Shown one piece after another: positions 8,355-17,180 of a stretch of DNA of 64,000 bases. This stretch comes from Psychrobacillus sp044762655 (lineage in GTDB: Bacteria > Bacillota > Bacilli > Bacillales_A > Planococcaceae). Below the pieces are notes generated by a model. It worked only from the letters and a program-made list of their open reading frames with translations. It ran no database searches and was not told where the DNA came from. Position numbers and translations under genes: made by a program. Numbering within the stretch: position 1 is the stretch's first letter; each line of letters opens with the position of its first letter. The DNA lies in the NCBI RefSeq assembly GCF_044762655.1, contig NZ_JBIWER010000001.1, positions 1 to 64,000 on the forward strand, read 5' to 3'.

Positions 8355-9418
8355 TTATTCACACTCGAAAGGTTCTTCGCACGAGAAAACTTCATGGAAA
8401 AATCCCTTATACGGGATATCTTCTTCGAGGCATTTTATGCTATATGACAACTCCTCATAGCACTTCAACTCTTCTCCGTTGTTCCGCATGACCTCGAATG
8501 CATCTATAATATTTTCCATGAGGGTAATTTGGATAAATAAGGACAAATTATTCAACATCGAATCTTCAATTTTGGTCTCAGATGTGTATCCCTCGAGTAC
8601 TGTTTTGAAATAATCATCCATAAAGTCTTTTCGTTTACCGGCATCTGGTTCGAATTGTATCCAGCCCAATCCGAGCATCCAGACATTTGCCAAGTCATAC
8701 ATATACCAACAGAAACAAGAGTTATCGAAATCAAATACAGTGATTTGTCCGGTATCAAAGTCAATCATATAATTACCATCATTGTAATCAAAATGTACCA
8801 TACCGAAAGACTCAGAGTTCTTGTCCAATTCTTCTAAGGTTTTAAGAAGCTCTACCATCTTTTCCTTAAGCAGTGGTAACGTACCCGGTATCAGATTATC
8901 GATATACTCGACATTATATTTATCAAAGAAACTATATCGGCGATGAACAGGAGCATATAGCCTTTCGACAATTGGTGTAGTTTCCCGAGAACTTTACCGC
9001 AGTTATAATAGTATTCCGTAATAGGAACTCCTTCGCGATACTGATAATGATTTTCTACAAGCGTTTTTCCCCTAGCCTTTTCGAACAGGCAGATAAAAAG
9101 GGTGTGATTATTATGAGTGATCTCTTCCAGTAAATTTCCCTTCCGGGAGCTGATCACATTCGAGACACTACCGCCATGCTCGAATAAATATTGGATATAT
9201 TCAACTTCGCCCAACAAATCCCCTCGGCTCCTGTCATTTAAATAGGCGATTCTGAGTATTTTTGCACTAGCGCCCTCCTTCACACAGTTATAAACGACAT
9301 TTCGCCCTCCGGCATGAGCATTAATTAGACTTGTTTCATAGCCTTCCAACTCGTACAACTCTGATACTAGTGGACTTAAATAAGTTTCGTATATTTCAGC
9401 AACTTCATTATGATTCAT
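8355..9418 (-). pseudogene. Phosphotransferase (APH/choline-kinase fold), frameshifted
   Basis: Two frames form one kinase-like enzyme. The N-terminal part (from ATG 9418, with GGAGGAG 5 nt upstream) runs to GKLHQLSKGY. The C-terminal part carries the Brenner motif HFDYNDGNYMI and the DFDNSCF metal-binding motif before WYMYDLA. At about 8953-8959 the minus strand reads GGCTATATGCTCC; removing two bases gives GGC TAT GCT CC and restores continuity into APVHRRYSFFDKYN. So a 2-nt duplication in a TA run inactivates the gene. Intact, it would be about 350 residues and phosphorylate a small molecule (aminoglycoside, homoserine or similar). Confidence 0.85.
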
Positions 9419-9462
9419 AACATCTCCTCCAACTAAAGTGAAACTCTTCACATTTTCTAAAA

Positions 9463-10026
9463 TTAGTTATTAAAAAGTTCTGTTAACTCAATTACATTAC
9501 TATTTTTGTCGTAGAATACTAAATTTGCTGGGAATGGTTGATTTACACTTTTAGGAAGTTGAGAGTATTTTACAAAAACTTCATCCGTACTAACATCTAC
9601 TTTAAAATTAAATTCGGAAGAGAATAATTTGACTTTAATTTTTTCAATTTTTAGCTCAGGGTTTTTCCCAACTAAAATACCGTATATCCCTTTGTTCGTT
9701 TTCACTTTTTGATATTTCACTATATTCGTTCCATATCCAACATTTTCAATCTTTAATCTTCCATTCCACCCCTTTTTATAATGAGCGTACCCAATCTTAT
9801 TACTGCCTGTTTGAAATAAAACTAGATATGATTTTGTGTCACCTATTCGAAGAAAATCAAGCACATCAGGTTCAATGCCTTTCGTATTACCAGAACTAAT
9901 CCATATCTCTAAGCTGGATTGTATATCTTCTCTATTATCTTTAATGCGATAATCATTTAGATAAAAGACCATGTAACCTATAAAAATTATCCCAAAAACC
10001 AATAGTAAATATGTTAATTTTTTCAA
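9463..10026 (-). CDS. Membrane-anchored protein of unknown function
   Basis: 187 residues. A hydrophobic segment at about 5-23 should anchor the protein with the rest outside. The remainder is strand-rich and includes KSYLVLFQTGSNKIGYAHYKKG. Start TTG with AAAGGCG 6 nt upstream. It lies 44 nt before the broken phosphotransferase and is probably cotranscribed with it and with the Ig-like gene. I do not recognise a family. Confidence 0.6.
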   Translation of the reverse strand: MKKLTYLLLVFGIIFIGYMVFYLNDYRIKDNREDIQSSLEIWISSGNTKGIEPDVLDFLRIGDTKSYLVLFQTGSNKIGYAHYKKGWNGRLKIENVGYGTNIVKYQKVKTNKGIYGILVGKNPELKIEKIKVKLFSSEFNFKVDVSTDEVFVKYSQLPKSVNQPFPANLVFYDKNSNVIELTELFNN

Positions 10027-10055
10027 TATTATCGCCTTTCTATATTATGTTTGAT

Positions 10056-10130
10056 TGCACTAACTTGCTGCATTAGTTCAAGAAAAAAGTGCCACCCCAA
10101 ACTTGAAGTAAAACACCCCTTTAGTTCAAT
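10056..10130 (-). repeat. Degenerate cassette-terminator repeat
   Basis: Box 2 is recognisable (CTAACTTGCTGCATTAGTT on the plus strand), the core is changed to GTGCCACCCCAAACTTGAAG and box 1 is degenerate. No gene lies between it and the next copy at 10180, so its gene may have been lost. Confidence 0.6.
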
Positions 10131-10179
10131 AATTTAAATATATTAACTTATTCAACACAATCGCAAAAAAACCTTCTTC

Positions 10180-10264
10180 TTCAACTAAACTGCTTCTTTA
10201 ATTCAATAAAAAAAGCTACCCAAAAAGGCAGCTACTTGTTTAACTAAAGCATCCGTTAGTTGAA
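10180..10264 (-). repeat. Cassette-terminator repeat, type C core
   Basis: GCTACC/GGCAGC hairpin with complete boxes, 74 nt beyond the nonsense-mutated gene. Between 10265 and 10338 there is only an A/T-run and no gene. Confidence 0.82.
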
Positions 10265-10338
10265 GAAGAGTTGTAAATAAAAAATTTTTTTTTTATTTAA
10301 AGCTAATACAGGCTGTTTGTCGCTATATCTTGAGTAAG

Positions 10339-10677
10339 TCAACCTTCATTCGAAACATCTGTACAATTCTTATCGGTGCAAGTAAAAATATATGATTCCT
10401 TCCCAGTTTGAACCTGGATCTCATAGTTATAAATTGAAGAGGGGTCACTAACATTGAATCTATTTACGACTTGTTTAATAGCTTTAACCGTTTCCCTTGC
10501 AGTAATTTCTTGATATTGCTCGTTTTGAAGTACCATTTGTGTCATTTCAGCTAAAAACACTTGGTCATCTCAATTGGGTGTAGTTGTGTTTTTGAGATAA
10601 CTCGTATTTCCCAAATATAGATTCAGTAGCAAGCTAATGAAAAGTAGTGCGACGATTAACTTTGATTTATTTTTCAT
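10339..10677 (-). pseudogene. Membrane-anchored small protein with in-frame stop
   Basis: The frame from ATG 10675-10677 (GGGGAGGGG upstream) gives MKNKSKLIVALLFISLLLNL..., a hydrophobic anchor, then stops at codon 36 (TGA at 10570-10572) and continues in the same frame as DDQVFLAEMTQM... to the C-terminus TCTDKNCTDVSNEG. One base change, for example TGG to TGA, explains it. The ATG overlaps the stop of the upstream membrane-protein gene (ATGAAAAATAA), so the two are translationally coupled. The downstream half may restart at GTG 10560 but has no good site there. Family unknown. Confidence 0.65.
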
Positions 10678-11107
10678 TTAAGTACCCCTCCCCCACTTTT
10701 TTGCGTTTTTCTAATAAATTTACTAAAAATAAAACATGATAGAATATATTTGTAGCGAGTACGCCTAGTCCCAAAAAATAGAGCATGTTGCGAATGTAAA
10801 ATATCCCTGGAGGGAATAAAGCAACTCCTACGATTAAACCGAATAATGAGTACATCAATAGACCAAAGACATATGATTTTTTGGGACTCACTTTGTTTGT
10901 AACCCAAATGTTCAAATAAGAAAACAAGATGCCCACCGTGAAATAGAATGGAAAACTAAAAAGGCTTCCGATAGTAAATCCTCCTACAAAGTTATCAAAA
11001 GCACTAATTTCATAATAATTTTCAATTACGATAAATATTCCGAAACAGACACCAAATAAAAGAGCTGATAGGAATGCCGTAGCAAATAATTTCAAAAATA
11101 ATTTCAA
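10667..11107 (-). CDS. Integral membrane protein, four segments
   Basis: 146 residues with about four hydrophobic segments (5-29, 37-65, 75-97, 102-132) and a charged Lys/Arg-rich C-terminus, so the tail is probably cytoplasmic. Start TTG, 6 nt after AGGAGG. It overlaps the following small gene by 11 nt, forming a two-gene operon. No family recognised. Confidence 0.68.
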   Translation of the reverse strand: MKLFLKLFATAFLSALLFGVCFGIFIVIENYYEISAFDNFVGGFTIGSLFSFPFYFTVGILFSYLNIWVTNKVSPKKSYVFGLLMYSLFGLIVGVALFPPGIFYIRNMLYFLGLGVLATNIFYHVLFLVNLLEKRKKVGEGYLNEK

Positions 11108-11179
11108 GTTGATCCTCCTAATTTATTTATTGATATCTCAGTAGGTTCATAGTTTGGAACTTCAATTTATTAACTTTCG

Positions 11180-11690
11180 GAAGAATTATTGACCAGCTGA
11201 AACCAGTCCTAAATGTTTTTTATATCATCCAGTTTAACCTTTGAACGAGTAACTAATTGTTAATACTTATCTTGAGCTAGCTCGTTAAACGAATGAACAC
11301 TCCTACATCTTCAAATGAACTATACCACCGATAATTATTTCATCGATAATCCGATAATGTTGGTTTATTAGATTTTGCTGCAGTCGTTAATCCCCTTTTG
11401 TCTCAATTTCTTTCCACCATACCCTTCCACCCATTGATTTATCTTTAGGTCGTTACCGTTATGTGCAATCGTTTCGATTTTTTCCAATGGCTCGTCCCCT
11501 AAAACAGACTGCAATTACATTCGTCCAACCAGATAAAGTCCTGCTTTTTCGATTTGAACAAGTGTTTTCTTGGAGATCTCCATAATTTCAGCCATCTTAT
11601 CTTGTGAATAAATATTCTCTACCGAATCATTCTCATTTTACTGGAAATTAGCTGAATAACTTGTTGTCTACTTATCACAATACCTTTTAA
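11180..11690 (-). pseudogene. Degraded XRE-type HTH regulator
   Basis: Minus-strand fragments in changing frames read ISRQQVIQLISSKMRMIR, then SQDKMAEIMEISKKTLVQIEK, then GWTNVIAVC, then GDEPLEKIETIAHNGND. The second block is a helix-turn-helix of the XRE type. Several frameshifts and stops separate the blocks, so the gene is dead. From memory, intact Bacillus proteins of about 150 residues have this order. The rest of 11108-11780 shows nothing else I can identify. Confidence 0.6.
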
Positions 11691-11781
11691 AAAAGTTACA
11701 AATTATATCAATAAGTGTAATTTTACACCTTAAATTCAAAACTTTCAATACTGAAATCTTCAGAATTATAGTATAAAGTCT

Positions 11782-11813
11782 AAAAAAACCATACGAAGTC
11801 TCACTTCGCATGG
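11782..11813 (-). terminator. Rho-independent terminator
   Basis: 11-bp stem CCATGCGAAGT/ACTTCGTATGG with a 3-nt loop and seven T on the minus strand. It lies just beyond the type C repeat at 11829, a second stop for the DinB-like gene. Confidence 0.75.
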
Positions 11814-11828
11814 CTTCTCTTACTTTGC

Positions 11829-11900
11829 GCTAACCTGCCCCGTTAGTCAAAAAAAGCTACCCTTACAGGCAGCCTTTAACTAAAGCACCCGTTAGTTCAA
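11829..11900 (-). repeat. Cassette-terminator repeat, type C core
   Basis: Short type C copy, hairpin GGCTGCC/GGGTAGC with a TTTTT tract, 10 nt after the DinB paralogue stop. Confidence 0.82.
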
Positions 11901-11910
11901 TAGTAAAGTT

Positions 11911-12381
11911 CTATTCAAACAATGGAACTTTTGGGTCTATCCCATAACAATGAACAAGCATAGAGTGTAATTGTCCTCTGTGATGATAAATATGAGCTAC
12001 AATCTCTAACAACCATTCATATCGTGAGTATGTAACACCCCAATAAGAAGTAATTTCCTCTTGAAGTTCGACTTCTGTAAAATTCATAAATTTCTCTTCT
12101 AAAAATTGATGATTTTTGATCAATGCTTCTTTCAACTCATTTAGACTTTTATATGAAATACTTGAATAAAATTTATTCATCTTGTCTTGGGAAGCCCCGT
12201 CCGAAATAAGCGAATCGGCATCACAAATAATAGCGATGTGCTCTAACAGCTCTCCTATGGAATGCTTATTGGGTGTAGGTCTTTTTTGCAAGTCTTCTTC
12301 TGCTAACTTTTCAATTATCTCGACAATTGTAGTTACAGCGACTTTAATTTGATGTAATGTACTCTTACAATATGTATTCAT
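11911..12381 (-). CDS. DinB-like metal-dependent protein, paralogue 2
   Basis: 156 residues with the DinB-family pattern: SIGELLEHIAII gives the first ligand His and HIYHHRGQLHSM the second set. It aligns end to end with the gene at 6672 but has diverged substantially, so the two are old duplicates or independent arrivals. AAAGGAGG lies 5 nt before the ATG. Single-gene unit with a type C repeat 10 nt downstream. Substrate unknown; thiol transfer or hydrolysis is possible from family knowledge. Confidence 0.82.
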   Translation of the reverse strand: MNTYCKSTLHQIKVAVTTIVEIIEKLAEEDLQKRPTPNKHSIGELLEHIAIICDADSLISDGASQDKMNKFYSSISYKSLNELKEALIKNHQFLEEKFMNFTEVELQEEITSYWGVTYSRYEWLLEIVAHIYHHRGQLHSMLVHCYGIDPKVPLFE

Positions 12382-12410
12382 ATTATCCTCCTTTACTTCA
12401 ATCCTATATT

Positions 12411-12535
12411 CATCTAACTTGCTGCGTTAGTTGAAGTGTAAAATTTCACAATGATATCTGAGATGTAATGTTTTGGAAATAAAAATAGACCATCGAAATG
12501 ATGGCCATATTTTACTAAAGCACCCTTTGGTTTAA
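12411..12535 (-). repeat. Cassette-terminator repeat, type D core
   Basis: Hairpin GGCCATC/GATGGTC and ATTTTTAT tract between diverged boxes. The 190 bases from here to the antiporter stop show no feature I can support. Confidence 0.8.
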
Positions 12536-12728
12536 GTGGAATCCTTCAAACTCTTCTCCACCTTTATTACTCCAATCCATTAAATATGTTACTTGCAGAA
12601 TCCGATTGATTTAGAAAAAGACGACTCCCTATTAAGCCCCTTTGTATTAAACTTAAATCCAGGCTCTTAAGCCAACAATCTAGCACGTATCTTAGATCTA
12701 ATCCTATAAAGAATGAACGGCTATTTCA

Positions 12729-13682
12729 TTAATTTCGTAATATAATATACACAAAGTAAATTAAGTAGGCGGCGATAAGCACTAATCCTTCCAGCTTTCC
12801 AACCTTGAAGCTGGTTCTTGAGAAAACCAATAATATAATAGTCAGTACAATCATAATGATGACATCAATAAACATTTTATCATTTACCGCTAATGGAGAA
12901 ATAGTAGCCGAGGCACCTAGTACAAATAAGATGTTAAAAATATTACTCCCGACAATATTTCCCATCGCGATTTCACTTTCTTTTTTTAGTGCCGCAGAGA
13001 CGGAGGTGACAAGTTCAGGTAGGGATGTTCCAATTGCAATAATCGTTAACCCCACCAATGTTTCACTCATACCAAGAGAGTATGCAATTTCTTTACCGTT
13101 ATCTACTACCAGGTCCCCCCCAAATATAATTGCAGCCAATCCTAATATGGTAATTAATATATTTTTACCCCATTTGATGTCCTCAGGAACTGTTTCCCCT
13201 GCTGTATCTTTTCTGCTTTTTAGGCCAATCTCAATCACATAGTACATAAAGATGGATAAGAATAATAAAAAGATAAATCCATCACTCCGTGTAAGCAAGT
13301 TGCTATTGGTTCCTTGCAATACAATATCACTTATTAGAATTAGCAATGCCGCACTTGCGAGTATCGTAAATGGGATTTCTTTTCTAATGGTTTCACTTTC
13401 AACTCTCAAAGGATATAAAAAAGCTGCTACACCTACAACAAGGGTAATGTTAAAAATATTGCTTCCAACTACGTTCCCCAGTGAAACATCTGCACTTCCT
13501 TCCAGTGCTGCAATAATACTGACAGTCGCTTCCGGGGAACTTGTTCCAAAAGCCACAATGGTTAACCCGATTAAAATAGTCGGAACCCGGAGCAGTTTAG
13601 CAATATTGGAAGACCCATCAACAAAGAGATCTGCTCCTTTTATCAACAATGCAAAGCCAACAATTAATAAAATATAAGCCAT
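12729..13682 (-). CDS. Calcium/sodium antiporter (CaCA family, YrbG-like)
   Basis: 317 residues, about ten membrane segments arranged as two inverted halves. Each half carries the alpha-repeat signature: VAFGTSSPEATVS with GNVVGSNIFNI in the first, and IAIGTSLPELVTS with GNIVGSNIFNI in the second. These acidic and Ser/Asn residues bind cations in Na+/Ca2+ exchangers. It should export Ca2+ (or a similar cation) in exchange for Na+ or H+ across the cytoplasmic membrane. GAGGGTG is about 14 nt from the ATG. It is the longest ordinary gene in this half and stands alone. Confidence 0.92.
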   Translation of the reverse strand: MAYILLIVGFALLIKGADLFVDGSSNIAKLLRVPTILIGLTIVAFGTSSPEATVSIIAALEGSADVSLGNVVGSNIFNITLVVGVAAFLYPLRVESETIRKEIPFTILASAALLILISDIVLQGTNSNLLTRSDGFIFLLFLSIFMYYVIEIGLKSRKDTAGETVPEDIKWGKNILITILGLAAIIFGGDLVVDNGKEIAYSLGMSETLVGLTIIAIGTSLPELVTSVSAALKKESEIAMGNIVGSNIFNILFVLGASATISPLAVNDKMFIDVIIMIVLTIILLVFSRTSFKVGKLEGLVLIAAYLIYFVYIILRN

Positions 13683-13845
13683 AGTTTGTTCTCAACACCC
13701 TCATTAAGTTTCTATTACGCTCTATTACTTTCTAATTACTATAAATATACCCCATTATTACGGAATTAAAATAATGAAACTTAATAATATAGCTAAGATT
13801 TTTATAATAAATACGATTAATAAAAAAATGTTTAAATGTCACTCT

Positions 13846-13920
13846 TTCACTAACCTGTCGCGTTAGTTCAACAAGAAAAAGGCTTTACTCCTTCTTGAAT
13901 TAAAGCACCCGTTAGTTGAA
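13846..13920 (-). repeat. Cassette-terminator repeat, type A core
   Basis: Complete type A copy followed at 13924-13940 by an extra box-like GTTAGGTTAGTTGAATAAG, giving two adjacent box ends with no gene between them. Confidence 0.82.
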
Positions 13921-13975
13921 ACCGTTAGGTTAGTTGAATAAGAATATTCTAGTTAATCAGGAAGGGGCAAGAACA

Positions 13976-14155
13976 ATGAATAGATTTGTATTGCCACACA
14001 TGTATTTGTTTTTTGGAATCATATTATTTATTTTGGCAGAGTTCACCTTTCCAGCAGGAGGCTTTTATTGGCTTACATTTTTCATTTCAATGACATGCAT
14101 TGTTACTGGATTGATATGGAATGTCATTTTATTATTATTTAAAAAGAGAAGTTAA
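13976..14155 (+). CDS. Small two-segment membrane protein
   Basis: 59 residues from ATG 13976, chosen because AGGAAGGGG lies 8 nt upstream; an earlier in-frame TTG lies inside repeat sequence. Two hydrophobic segments with a short loop (FTFPAGGFYW) and a basic tail KKRS. One of the few plus-strand genes here. A reversed partial repeat follows it, in the orientation that would terminate it. Function unknown. Confidence 0.6.
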   Translation: MNRFVLPHMYLFFGIILFILAEFTFPAGGFYWLTFFISMTCIVTGLIWNVILLLFKKRS

Positions 14156-14182
14156 TCGAATAGCATAACTTATACCAATGAA

Positions 14183-14263
14183 TTAAACTAACGGGTGCTT
14201 TAGTAAAAAAAACGGACTTAAAAATACATTGAGTTTGGATACACATTTCCAAGCTCATTTTTT
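14183..14263 (+). repeat. Partial cassette-terminator repeat, inverted, novel core
   Basis: Plus-strand box 1 (AACTAACGGGTGCTTTAGT) followed by hairpin GAGTTTGG/CCAAGCTC (14231-14256) and TTTTTT. Box 2 is missing. The orientation follows the plus-strand gene it terminates. Confidence 0.65.
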
Positions 14264-14401
14264 ATGTACTTTTCTATTTTCAATGAAAAACCATTAATAA
14301 TCTAGTCACTCAAAATGCAACGTCTCTCAGTCTTAACTTATCTGCGGTTTACCAAGTTCCATGAACACTTGCCAAGATATCCCTATGAATGGAGGTAAAA
14401 A

Positions 14402-14533
14402 GTGTTAAATCCAATGCGTTTTAATGTAGGACGTCAAAGGTTTCCCGGTTTTAGACCCCAATTTTTTCCCCGTTTTGAAAACGAAAGGTTTCCCGGTTTC
14501 GAAAACCAAATGTTTCCCGGTTTTCCTAGATAA
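14402..14533 (+). CDS. 43-residue FPGF-repeat peptide
   Basis: From GTG 14402, with GGAGG 6 nt upstream, the frame encodes a peptide rich in Phe, Pro, Arg and Asn in which RFPGF, FFPRF, RFPGF and MFPGF recur. The repeats are visible in DNA as copies of GGTTTCCCGGTTT. Small Phe/Pro/Arg-rich proteins of this sort occur among spore-associated proteins, but I cannot assign it. The opposite strand is also open (14405-14677, Lys-Thr-Gly-rich), but its TTG start overlaps the repeat at 14673 and it has only a weak site, so I prefer the plus strand. Confidence 0.5.
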   Translation: MLNPMRFNVGRQRFPGFRPQFFPRFENERFPGFENQMFPGFPR

Positions 14534-14672
14534 AAAGGAATAGGAGGAAATTTGGTCTACATGAACCTGAATAAACACGAGATCTCTCTCAATTGCTTTA
14601 ATATCATGTAGGAATCCGATGTTTTCCATATTTCTATCCGTATGATTAATGTCCTTTAACAACCAATCCTTC

Positions 14673-14803
14673 TTCAACTAACCTGCTGTTTTGTTTAAGT
14701 GTAACATTTCACACTCGATCTCCGAAATCTACTTGATGTTTTGGACGTTAAAACAGACCATCGAAATTGATGGTCTTGTTTAACTAAAGCACCTGTTAGT
14801 TCA
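14673..14803 (-). repeat. Cassette-terminator repeat, type D core
   Basis: GACCATC/GATGGTC hairpin, AAGTGTAACATTTCACA motif next to box 2. It lies 14 nt after the stop of the remnant at 14818. Confidence 0.8.
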
Positions 14804-14817
14804 AAAAGAAATATCCG

Positions 14818-15080
14818 TTAGAAGAAAATTAGAAGTAATGCTCCTACGACGAAACAATAATATGTAAAATAAACCAACTTCCCATTTTTCATAACTCCCT
14901 TTAATTCTTTCTCTGGTAACGAGAAAAATGAATCAACTTTATAATTCCCGTTCTCTATTTTTTCTGGAGCATAGGCGAAAGCTGAGATTGAACCATCGGT
15001 ATTAAGTTAAAAAAACAAGCTGAGATATTTTTTTCATGTTCCCTACAATCTATTTTGTAGGTAGTTTCTCCATGTTTCAC
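14818..15080 (-). pseudogene. Remnant of a membrane-anchored protein
   Basis: The frame 14818-15006 lacks a start and reads LNTDGSISAFAYAPEKIEN... to a C-terminal hydrophobic helix (YYCFVVGALLLIFF). Upstream in another frame HGETTYKIDCREHEKNISACFF joins it across a run of seven T, so an indel in that run has broken the gene, and the 5' end is gone. C-terminal anchoring is seen; family unknown. 15081-15236 holds only a partial repeat and the HpaB promoter region. Confidence 0.5.
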
Positions 15081-15093
15081 ATATCAATGCTAA

Positions 15094-15119
15094 TTGAACT
15101 AACCTACCGCTTTAGTTAA
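15094..15119 (-). repeat. Solo box 2 of the cassette-terminator repeat
   Basis: Only the palindromic end (TTGAACTAACC...GCTTTAGTTAA) is present, without core or box 1. Confidence 0.55.
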
Positions 15120-15236
15120 AGAAGGAATATTAGCATGCTCTATTTACATAGATTAATTTTAGTAATAGTAATAAAATACTGAACGGCTTAACTTGTCAAA
15201 ACAGCAATACACGAGATTTAAATTGGGGAGTGAAAC

Positions 15237-16688
15237 ATGGGGGCTATTAATGGAAAAGATTATATTAACCGATTAAATCAGCTAAATAATGCAATTTGGT
15301 ACGACGGGGAAAAAATTGAGGGTTTGCTTTCTGAACACCCTGCCTTTAAGGGACTTATTCAGTCAAAAGCGGCTCTTTATGATTTGCAACATGACCCAAA
15401 AATAAAAGATGAGATGACTTTTATTTCTCCGGTATCAGGAGAACTTATTGGTCTTTCTTATTTGCAACCAAAAACGAAAGAGGACTTAGTAAGAAGAAGA
15501 AAGATGACTGAACATTGGGCTAGGTATTCAGGGGGGATCATGGGAAGAAGCCCAGATTATTTGAACACAGTTTTAATGAGCTTTGCTTCTTCAGTATCCT
15601 TTTTAAAAAATAAGGACAAATGTTTTCCAAATAATCTACAAGCATTTTATGAATTGTCCAGGGAAAAAGATCTTTCGTTTACACACACCTTTATTTCTCC
15701 TCAAGTAAATCGTTCTCATATATACATTGAAAATACCGAGGAGCCAATCGCCGCAAAAGTAATTGATAAAAATGAAGAAGGAATTATCATTAAAGGTGCC
15801 CGTCTACTTGCTACGCAGGGTGGTTTAACAGATGAAATATTAGTATTTAGCGTTGGTAGATTTCTATTTAATGAAGATGAAGCATTTGCTTTTTCTATCC
15901 CTTCTAACACGAAAGGAATAAAGTTTATATGTAGGGATACATTCATCGGAGGTCATTCTTCTTTTAATCATCCATTAAGCTCGCGGTTCGAAGAAATGGA
16001 TTCTATCGTTGTCTTTGACAATGTATTAGTACCTTGGAATAGGGTATTTTATTACAACAATGCGGAAGTAGCCGAAGAATTCCCAATTCAAAGCTCATTC
16101 CATCCCTTTACTAAGCACCAAGTATTGACTAGACAGATTGTAAAAACAGAGTTCGTCTTAGGTATTGCTGAGCTTCTCATCGAAACGATTAAAATAAGCG
16201 AGTATCAACATATCCAAGAAAAGATGTCAGAAATCATCATTGGTCTAGAAACGATGAAAGCCTTGTTAGAAAAATCGGAAAATAACGCAAAATTAGATGA
16301 ATGGGGATATATGCGACCAGAAATTTTCCCGCTTCAAGTTGCTGGTAACATTTTCCCTAAAATCTATCCTCGTTTTACTGAAATTATCCAGCTAATCGGG
16401 GCTAGTGGAATGATTACATTGCCAACCGAAAAAGCATTTCATTCTATTATTAGAAGTGACTTAGATTTTTATCTTCAAGGAGCAACTAAGACCGCAGAGG
16501 AACGAGTAAAAATATTTCGTTTAGCTTGGGATTTAACAATGAGTTCATTTGGAACAAGACAAACCCAATATGAGCGATACTTTTTTGGCGACCCGATTAG
16601 ATTATCAAGCGATTTATATAAGAAATATCCAAAAAATGAATATGTAAAGGCAATTAGTAATTTCTTAAATCTAAAAAAAGAAGAGTAA
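15237..16688 (+). CDS. HpaB-like flavin-dependent aromatic monooxygenase (YoaI-like), copy 1
   Basis: 483 residues, the normal length of the oxygenase component of 4-hydroxyphenylacetate 3-monooxygenases (acyl-CoA dehydrogenase-like fold). Family features include HPAFKG near residue 38, the RRRKMTEHWARYSGGIMGRSPDY block, THTFISPQVNR, IIKGARLLATQGG, PLSSRFEEMDS and VLVPWNRVFYY. It should use reduced FAD and O2 to hydroxylate a phenol; the true substrate is not evident. No flavin reductase (HpaC) lies nearby. GGGGAG is 8 nt before the ATG. It is closely similar to the gene at 51665 and to B. subtilis YoaI by memory. Confidence 0.9.
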   Translation: MGAINGKDYINRLNQLNNAIWYDGEKIEGLLSEHPAFKGLIQSKAALYDLQHDPKIKDEMTFISPVSGELIGLSYLQPKTKEDLVRRRKMTEHWARYSGGIMGRSPDYLNTVLMSFASSVSFLKNKDKCFPNNLQAFYELSREKDLSFTHTFISPQVNRSHIYIENTEEPIAAKVIDKNEEGIIIKGARLLATQGGLTDEILVFSVGRFLFNEDEAFAFSIPSNTKGIKFICRDTFIGGHSSFNHPLSSRFEEMDSIVVFDNVLVPWNRVFYYNNAEVAEEFPIQSSFHPFTKHQVLTRQIVKTEFVLGIAELLIETIKISEYQHIQEKMSEIIIGLETMKALLEKSENNAKLDEWGYMRPEIFPLQVAGNIFPKIYPRFTEIIQLIGASGMITLPTEKAFHSIIRSDLDFYLQGATKTAEERVKIFRLAWDLTMSSFGTRQTQYERYFFGDPIRLSSDLYKKYPKNEYVKAISNFLNLKKEE

Positions 16689-16753
16689 AAGAAGTTCAAT
16701 TATTGACTTAAATGAATACAGGTTTAATAATTCCTTTTTAGGATTAATATACT

Positions 16754-16790
16754 ACGCTCAATCTTTAATACATTGAGCGTTCTTTTATTT
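16754..16790 (+). terminator. Terminator of the HpaB-like gene
   Basis: ACGCTCAA (16754-16761) pairs with TTGAGCGT (16773-16780), followed by TCTTTTATTTTT. Confidence 0.75.
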
Positions 16791-16804
16791 TTGCAATGAT
16801 TCCA

Positions 16805-16918
16805 TACTTTTTTAACTATATTTTGCTTTCTTTATATCCTCTAAATCAACATTAAATGCAATATGTTTTTATGAAACGTGGCAAGGAATTTCTGATCCTT
16901 CCCTTCCTATAAACCAAT
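16805..16918 (-). pseudogene. Possible VOC/glyoxalase family fragment
   Basis: One minus-strand frame reads DWFIGREGSEIPCHVS-stop-KHIAFNVDLEDIKKAKYS-stop-KSME. The HIAFNVDLEDIKKA stretch looks like a strand-helix of the vicinal-oxygen-chelate fold (glyoxalase or FosB-type). Two stop codons and missing ends make it a remnant. The remaining 16919-17088 shows only a blurred repeat trace (TTTAATTCAATAAAGCTGC). Confidence 0.4.
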
Positions 16919-17088
16919 CCAACTCTCTTCTTTAATTCAATAAAGCTGCTTTATTATCTTTTATAAAGTATAAAACCTAATTTTTCATAAAACTCTATTG
17001 TTAATTATAATTTTCTTGGTAGTAAAAAATCCCCGTTTTATTCAAATGTCTAATATTATTTAATTTTGTTCTACTATTCTAATCATTG

Positions 17089-17164
17089 TTCAACTAAATT
17101 ACTGCTTTAGTTAAATAAGAAAAATGCTTTACTCCTTCTGGAAGTAAAGCACCCGTTAGTTGAA
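17089..17164 (-). repeat. Cassette-terminator repeat, type A core
   Basis: Full type A copy. It is directly followed on the plus strand by a solo end of the second repeat family at 17181. Confidence 0.8.
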
Positions 17165-17180
17165 GAAGAAAAGTGAAGCT

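Noticed and set aside
14405..14677. Minus-strand 90-codon frame with Lys-Thr-Gly repeats
   Set aside because: It starts with TTG inside a repeat end and lies over the better-supported plus-strand FPGF peptide. The KTGK pattern is the shadow of the plus-strand repeats.
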